Below are positions 22,189-26,711 of a stretch of DNA of 26,711 nt, in pieces. The position numbers and the translations under genes were made by a program. The DNA is taken from NCBI GenBank assembly GCA_900544525.1, contig UQVN01000013.1:1-26711 (forward strand), given 5' to 3'. The notes under the pieces are model-generated. The model saw only the letters and a list, made by a program, of their open reading frames with translations, was not told the origin of the DNA and did not search any database. This DNA comes from an uncultured Eubacteriales bacterium (GTDB lineage: Bacteria > Bacillota > Clostridia > Lachnospirales > Lachnospiraceae). The stretch's first letter is position 1. Each line of letters begins with the position of its first letter.

Positions 22189-23280
22189 ATGCAGCCGAAA
22201 CGGTTTTTGAAAAAACTTATCTTGTCAATCGTTTTGGTTTCATGTTCAGGTTTTATTCTGTTATTTACAATAATTACAGTCGTTGTGGCACAAGATGAAA
22301 TGCAGAAAATCGCATATATGCAAAGTCAAATGGGTGGTTTAGGTGCTTCTGGAACAGGAGGAATGGATATTGTTGCAGTTGCGCAGCAAGAATATGCGAA
22401 CCGGGAAGAAAATAGAGGTGGCTATAAGTATAAAAACTGGTACGGCATGAATGCTGACTGGTGTGCAATGTTTGTCTCTTGGTGTGCAGACCAGTGTGGA
22501 TACATAGAACAGGGAATTATCCCGAAAACCGCTTCGGTATATGGATTTTATTCCCACTATAAAAATATAGGAAGATTTCATTATAAGGAGGAAGCATATA
22601 ACCCAAAACCCGGAGACATCATTATTTATGGGACAAGTACACATACCGGGTTAGTGGTTGGATATGATGCAGAAACAGATATTGTCACCACGATTGAAGG
22701 AAATACCGGGCAGTCTTCCACAACACCTTTTCATCTTGGAAGTGAGGTTAATCAGAGAAATTATGCAAAGTCAAACGCAAGGATTACAGGATTTTGTTCT
22801 CCGGAATATCCTGCCGGAAACACTGGTGCCGGTCCTATGGGAGAGGGAGAAAGAATAGTTGTCCCATCTGGCTTAGGCTCTGTACATACTTACATGGGAT
22901 GGCAGATGATTACATCTCCTACTTCTTTGCAATATAAATTAAGGCAGGAAGCTGGGATGAATTTTGACGCAGAAGGTTTTGGAAGGATTGGAGACAGATA
23001 TGTAATTGCCTGCACTACAACGTTTGGAGGGATTGGAGATTATGTGGATTTTTACAAAGAAAACGGACAAGTTTTAAAGTGCATTATTGGGGATATAAAA
23101 AACCAAAATGATCCCGGATGTAACAAATGGGGACATTTAAACGGTACGTGCATCATTGAATTTGTCGTTGATAAAAATACATGGTATCCAAGACATCCAA
23201 ATCCCGGAACAACATCCTGCCATCCGGAATGGCGAAGTAATATTACTATGGCAGTAAACAGAGGAAATTTTTGGGGCTGA
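22189..23280 (+). CDS. VirB1-like CHAP peptidoglycan hydrolase of the T4SS
   Basis: 363 aa. A single N-terminal membrane anchor (about 10-34) places the rest outside. A CHAP domain at about 58-200 has catalytic Cys92 in DWCAMFVSWC, His152 in STHTGLV and Asn172 in IEGNTG. The C-terminal part, about 225-363 (RYVIACTTTFGGIGDYVDFYKENG, LKCIIGDIKNQNDPG, CIIEFVVD), resembles the double-psi barrel region that follows hydrolase domains in many Firmicutes conjugation and phage proteins. It would open the cell wall for the channel. GGAGGTG is 8 nt before the ATG. Confidence 0.88.
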   Translation: MQPKRFLKKLILSIVLVSCSGFILLFTIITVVVAQDEMQKIAYMQSQMGGLGASGTGGMDIVAVAQQEYANREENRGGYKYKNWYGMNADWCAMFVSWCADQCGYIEQGIIPKTASVYGFYSHYKNIGRFHYKEEAYNPKPGDIIIYGTSTHTGLVVGYDAETDIVTTIEGNTGQSSTTPFHLGSEVNQRNYAKSNARITGFCSPEYPAGNTGAGPMGEGERIVVPSGLGSVHTYMGWQMITSPTSLQYKLRQEAGMNFDAEGFGRIGDRYVIACTTTFGGIGDYVDFYKENGQVLKCIIGDIKNQNDPGCNKWGHLNGTCIIEFVVDKNTWYPRHPNPGTTSCHPEWRSNITMAVNRGNFWG

Positions 23281-23454
23281 TTTTCTTTTTTAGGAAGTAT
23301 GGGGACTACCTCCCCAAGCCCCTGTGAAAACCTTACAAACAGAAAACCATTTTACAATGTTTTCCTGATTGCTGCGGTTGATAAAGGTTCTTGTTTTACG
23401 CTGTTATAGCAATCTTAAGCACACTGGAAGACATAAGGCAAAAAGGAGAAGCAG
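23281..23454. other. Short non-coding gap between the CHAP hydrolase and ssb
   Basis: No gene. Contains a small hairpin TGGGGA (23300-23305) / TCCCCA (23311-23316) and a long-range inverted repeat GATTGCT (23367-23373) / AGCAATC (23408-23414). No convincing promoter or oriT signature was recognised. Confidence 0.4.
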
Positions 23455-23886
23455 ATGAATAAAGTAATTTTGATGGGACGTTTAACAAGAGATCCTGAAG
23501 TAAGATATTCTGCTGGTGAAAATTCAATAGCCATTGCCAGATATACGCTGGCTGTGGAGCGCCGTTTTAAAAAAGAGGGCGAAGCAACCGCAGATTTTAT
23601 AAGCTGTGTAGCTTTTGCCAAACAGGCAGAATTTGCAGATAGGTATTTCCGTCAGGGCATGCGTATTATAGTAAGCGGCAGAATACAAACAGGAAGTTAT
23701 ACAAACAGAGACGGCATTAAAATTTATACAACCGATGTTGTAATAGAAGAACAGAATTTTGCTGAAAGTAAATCGCATACAGAAAATGGTGAGAAGGCAC
23801 AGAGTAATGCGCCAATGATGCCGGAAGATGCAAACGGATTTATGAACATTCCGGAAGGAATAGATGAGGAATTACCTTTTAGTTAA
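23455..23886 (+). CDS. ssb: Single-stranded DNA-binding protein
   Basis: 143 aa. OB-fold with the usual order: MNKVILMGRLTRDPEVRYS, IARYTLAVERRF, ADFISCVAFAKQAEFADRYFRQGMRIIVSGRIQTGSY, and the acidic C-terminal tip DEELPFS that recruits replication proteins. Plasmid-borne SSBs protect transferred single strands during conjugation and establishment. AAAGGAG is 6 nt before the ATG. Follows the T4SS genes, consistent with a transfer role. Confidence 0.95.
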   Translation: MNKVILMGRLTRDPEVRYSAGENSIAIARYTLAVERRFKKEGEATADFISCVAFAKQAEFADRYFRQGMRIIVSGRIQTGSYTNRDGIKIYTTDVVIEEQNFAESKSHTENGEKAQSNAPMMPEDANGFMNIPEGIDEELPFS

Positions 23887-23913
23887 GATTACGGTAAAGG
23901 AAGGGGAAATAAA

Positions 23914-24084
23914 ATGACGGTTATAGCAGTAGCAGTGGTACTAATTATTTTCATTCTCGTATTCATATATTCCTTAGTGCGGATTAGTAGTAGAGAAGAT
24001 GATTTGGCAGAACAGGAAAAATATATGAAACAGTTAATAGAAATGAAAGAAAAAGAAGAAAGGGGGGAACCGTATGAAAGGTAG
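23914..24084 (+). CDS. Small single-helix membrane protein
   Basis: 56 aa. One N-terminal membrane helix (VIAVAVVLIIFILVFIYSLV, residues 3-22), then a charged helix rich in Glu/Lys (LAEQEKYMKQLIEMKEKEE). AAGGGG precedes the ATG by 7 nt. Overlaps the adhesin start by 11 nt, implying coupling. Function unknown. Confidence 0.7.
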   Translation: MTVIAVAVVLIIFILVFIYSLVRISSREDDLAEQEKYMKQLIEMKEKEERGEPYER

Positions 24085-26711
24085 AAAGAAAACAGGGAAG
24101 AAATTCATTGCATTTGCATTAGCTGTACTGACATTTGCTGGTATTTTTTTCCAAAATAATGTACAGGCAGAACCTCAAAATTTGATAGAGCCTTTTCAAG
24201 AAAAAGGAGAAGCGGTACAAACTGAAAATGAGAAAGAAGAACTTATAGAGTCAGAAGAAGTATCGAAAGAGATAGATGACAGAAAACCTTTATATGATGC
24301 TGAAAAGATTTACAGAGAAGCACAGGAAATTGGTGTAGGATTTGCAAACACACAAGACAGCTCTACTTATGCGGCTGATCCCAGATGGAACAAGTGGGAC
24401 GAACGCTATGCCGGCAAATTGGTTTCTGCTTCTAACTCTGGTATTCAAATTGATATTGTGTTGTATCGTCCTTCAGGTAATACTATTCTGCATAGCTGGA
24501 AAGAAGGTGTTTTAGGGTTTAAAAATCCGGATGATCCCAATAATACCTATTATCACGAGAAAGCATATTGTGCAGATCCGGATATTAAATTTGCCGGTGG
24601 AACGTTCGTGTGTCAACCGATGTCAGAACGCTACAATGAACAAACCATTCAATTAGTATGCGCTATGCTAAAGTATATTGACGACCAAGCGATTTATCAC
24701 CAACATTTATCGGACAACAATCTTTACGCATTAAGACAATGTGCTATCTGGGCTGTTTTAAACACCGTAGAAGGCTGGTATCCGCAGGATGCGTACATAG
24801 AATTTGGAAATGGTGTTCATTGTCCGGGAGATAGTAGCTGCTATATCTCAAATCATGTTTCTGACTTAATGAACAATGGCTGGAAATGGGCGCACGATAA
24901 TTACCAGAATATGACACCAAGGGATTGTTATTATTGGTACAACAAAGCTAATCCGGATAGCAGACAGCCCTTAAGTACATGGGATTATGAGTACCAGTCA
25001 CCTTGGCTTGCAATTCAGAAAAAACCATCCTCTAACGGTGGATATGTAAATGGTGTATGGTATGACGCTGAAGCTTATGCAAAATGGGCGATTGATAGTA
25101 ACCCGGCTTACTCTTTAGAAGGTGCGAAATATACGGTATGGAATGAGAAAACAGGCGAGTATTATTATGACGCTATAACAACGGATAAATATGGTTATGG
25201 CTGGTGTTATCTACCGGAGTCCGGTAATTATCAAATACAGGAGACAGTACCGCCTAAAGGCTATAAGCTTGACAGCACATGGTATCCGGTTACTTTAAAT
25301 ACAACCAATTATACGTTTGAACATCCAGAACCGATTAAGACAGCAGAGATTAGACTTCATAAGTCATCCAAAATACCTACGGATAAGTCTTTAGCAGGGG
25401 CTAAATATGGAGTATGGAATTGGGAAGGCTCCGTTGGAAATGGAAAACCTGATTTTGTAATCACGACAGATGAAAGTGGGTATGGTGAGATCAATAATCT
25501 TCCGTTATGGCATTATTATATTCAGGAAATCGAAGCACCGGAGGGATTTGGATTAGATACAACGGTATATGAGGCTGATTTAAGAGAGGCTGGCTCTTAC
25601 GATGAAATAGGCGTGGATTTATATTCACAAGAACCTCCGGCTTTTGGAAAAATTACGCTGCAAAAGCAGTCTGCAAATCCAGAGTGTACGGATGGGAACA
25701 ATGCTTATTCTTTAAAAGGGGCAGAATATTCCATTTACAGTAATCAGGATTGCACAGACTATATAGACAAGCTGATAACAGACGAGAATGGATATGCAGA
25801 AAAAGACGGATTAAAGCTTGGGACTTATTATGTAAAAGAAACGAAAGCCTCACCGGGATATGCACTGGATAAAACAGTTTATACCGTAGACTTAACAGCA
25901 GACTCCGGAAATTTGGAATACCAGATTGCTTCAAAAGAAACACCATTAATGGACCCAATACGAATTTTAATCAGGAAAATAGATAAAGATACGGGAAATC
26001 CGGTACCGGCAGGACAGGGGAGCTTAAAGGGTGCGGAGTTTACCTTTAAATTTTATAAAGGGGAGTATCCAGAAGACACAGACCCGGAAACACTAGGAAA
26101 GACGGCGGATAAAATATGGGTGTTTGCAACAGATGAAAAAGGTTTTATCCATTTTAAAGAAGATTATAAAATAAGTGGAGATAGTTTTTATTACAATCAA
26201 GATGGTATTCCATCTATGCCAGTAGGAACTTTGGTAATAAAAGAAACAAAAGCACCGGCAGGATATCACATGAATGGAGAAACCTTTATTAGAAAGATTA
26301 CACCACCAGGAACATCAGAAGGTGCTCAGTCTTATGTAACACCGGAAATCGAGGAAGACAGCGTAAGTGTAAAGATTATAAAGGTACAGGATGGAAAGAA
26401 CGTCCGTATTCCCGGTACTGTTTTCCGTCACACGATGCCGGATGGAACAACAAAGGATTATGCCACAGATGACAAGGGAGAAATTCAGCTACAAGGTCTT
26501 GCAGTAGGAAAACATCAGGTGGTGGAAATGTCTCCGGCAGAGGGATATCTGCCAAATACCAGTGTATTTGAATTTGAAGTCACCGCAGACAATAAAGTTC
26601 AGGCAATTACAAAGCCCACAGAAGATATGGGAATTTTCTTTGCGGAAGAAAAGAATGGAGACGGTACTTTAACGGTAAAAAATAAGTTAGCTCCGTTTAA
26701 GCTGAACATTC
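24074..26711 (+). CDS. Thioester-domain/SpaA-type surface adhesin, partial (runs off window)
   Basis: At least 879 aa, no stop before the edge. Signal peptide (KGRKKTGKK, hydrophobic FIAFALAVLTFAGIFF, cleavage near VQA), then an acidic linker. Residues about 100-320 look like a thioester domain: Cys166 in AYCADP and Gln222 in RQCAIW (the Q-x-AIW motif) would form the internal thioester that bonds covalently to a host or partner surface. Successive SpaA/Cna_B-type domains follow from about 340, each with a lysine strand (LHKSS, LQKQS, IRKID, IIKVQ) and a glutamate motif (IQETVPPKGY, IQEIEAPEGF, VKETKASPGY, IKETKAPAGY, EMSPAEGY) for isopeptide bonds. A sortase signal would lie beyond the window. 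AGGGGGG precedes the ATG by 6 nt. It likely promotes mating-pair contact or host adhesion. Confidence 0.9.
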   Translation, partial: MKGRKKTGKKFIAFALAVLTFAGIFFQNNVQAEPQNLIEPFQEKGEAVQTENEKEELIESEEVSKEIDDRKPLYDAEKIYREAQEIGVGFANTQDSSTYAADPRWNKWDERYAGKLVSASNSGIQIDIVLYRPSGNTILHSWKEGVLGFKNPDDPNNTYYHEKAYCADPDIKFAGGTFVCQPMSERYNEQTIQLVCAMLKYIDDQAIYHQHLSDNNLYALRQCAIWAVLNTVEGWYPQDAYIEFGNGVHCPGDSSCYISNHVSDLMNNGWKWAHDNYQNMTPRDCYYWYNKANPDSRQPLSTWDYEYQSPWLAIQKKPSSNGGYVNGVWYDAEAYAKWAIDSNPAYSLEGAKYTVWNEKTGEYYYDAITTDKYGYGWCYLPESGNYQIQETVPPKGYKLDSTWYPVTLNTTNYTFEHPEPIKTAEIRLHKSSKIPTDKSLAGAKYGVWNWEGSVGNGKPDFVITTDESGYGEINNLPLWHYYIQEIEAPEGFGLDTTVYEADLREAGSYDEIGVDLYSQEPPAFGKITLQKQSANPECTDGNNAYSLKGAEYSIYSNQDCTDYIDKLITDENGYAEKDGLKLGTYYVKETKASPGYALDKTVYTVDLTADSGNLEYQIASKETPLMDPIRILIRKIDKDTGNPVPAGQGSLKGAEFTFKFYKGEYPEDTDPETLGKTADKIWVFATDEKGFIHFKEDYKISGDSFYYNQDGIPSMPVGTLVIKETKAPAGYHMNGETFIRKITPPGTSEGAQSYVTPEIEEDSVSVKIIKVQDGKNVRIPGTVFRHTMPDGTTKDYATDDKGEIQLQGLAVGKHQVVEMSPAEGYLPNTSVFEFEVTADNKVQAITKPTEDMGIFFAEEKNGDGTLTVKNKLAPFKLNI

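Noticed and set aside
1..26711. Relaxase, oriT, tRNA or rRNA genes, insertion sequences
   Set aside because: No HUH or MOB motif protein, no DDE transposase, and no rRNA/tRNA-like sequence was recognised. The inverted repeats at 23300-23414 are too weak to call oriT.

Overview
The window looks like part of a large, AT-rich conjugative plasmid (or plasmid-like conjugative element) from a low-GC Firmicute, most likely a gut Clostridia/Lachnospiraceae-type host. The basis is AT-rich codon use, strong AGGAGG-type ribosome binding sites, consensus sigma-A promoters (TTGACA-17-TATAAT, often with extended TGn), a Gram-positive type IV secretion set resembling the pSK41/pCF10 class, and Gram-positive surface proteins. 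I could run no database search; family calls come from motifs read by eye.

Layout. (1) 48-3771: a partition-type operon with ParA carrying a C-terminal ParB-like domain, full ParB, a small membrane protein, a probable tandem ribbon-helix-helix protein and a SprT-like protein with HQxxH instead of HExxH; it ends at a strong terminator. (2) 3896-5353: two serine recombinases separated by a promoter overlaid with three AAAAAGTAT direct repeats. (3) 5354-7800: an accessory block with a decayed toxin/antisense unit, a 256-bp direct duplication, and three units of an Fst-like type I toxin-antitoxin design, each with a 26-28 aa hydrophobic peptide ending in YYICKWLD facing a short antisense RNA. (4) 8019-9530: a replication module: promoter, about 350-nt leader, consensus counter-transcript promoter, leader terminator, a winged-helix Rep candidate, and four iterons spaced exactly 32 bp. 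(5) 9943-12536: another type I unit with a nonsense-mutated toxin, a secreted cell-wall-binding repeat protein, and two Hol_Tox-like units, one broken and one intact. (6) 12610-23280: a transfer operon with a signal-peptide/TM protein, VirB2-like small membrane protein, VirD4-like coupling protein, VirB6-like channel protein with nine 27-residue repeats, VirB3-like protein, VirB4-associated protein, VirB4 ATPase and a CHAP hydrolase (VirB1-like). (7) 23455-end: SSB, a small membrane protein, and a large thioester/SpaA-domain adhesin cut by the window edge. No relaxase or oriT was recognised; they presumably lie outside.

How it fits together. The Rep/iteron/antisense module would set copy number, ParA/ParB would segregate the element, the recombinases would resolve multimers, and at least seven type I toxin-antitoxin-like units (four with an apparently intact toxin ORF, three antisense-only or decayed) would stabilise it or modulate addiction. 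The T4SS genes and the adhesin would mediate contact and transfer. The most notable material is the dense, partly decayed type I toxin-antitoxin array, the antisense-controlled replication leader with its 32-bp iterons, the ParA-ParB-like fusion, the altered motifs of the coupling protein, and an 18-bp hairpin repeated in front of rep and virD4.
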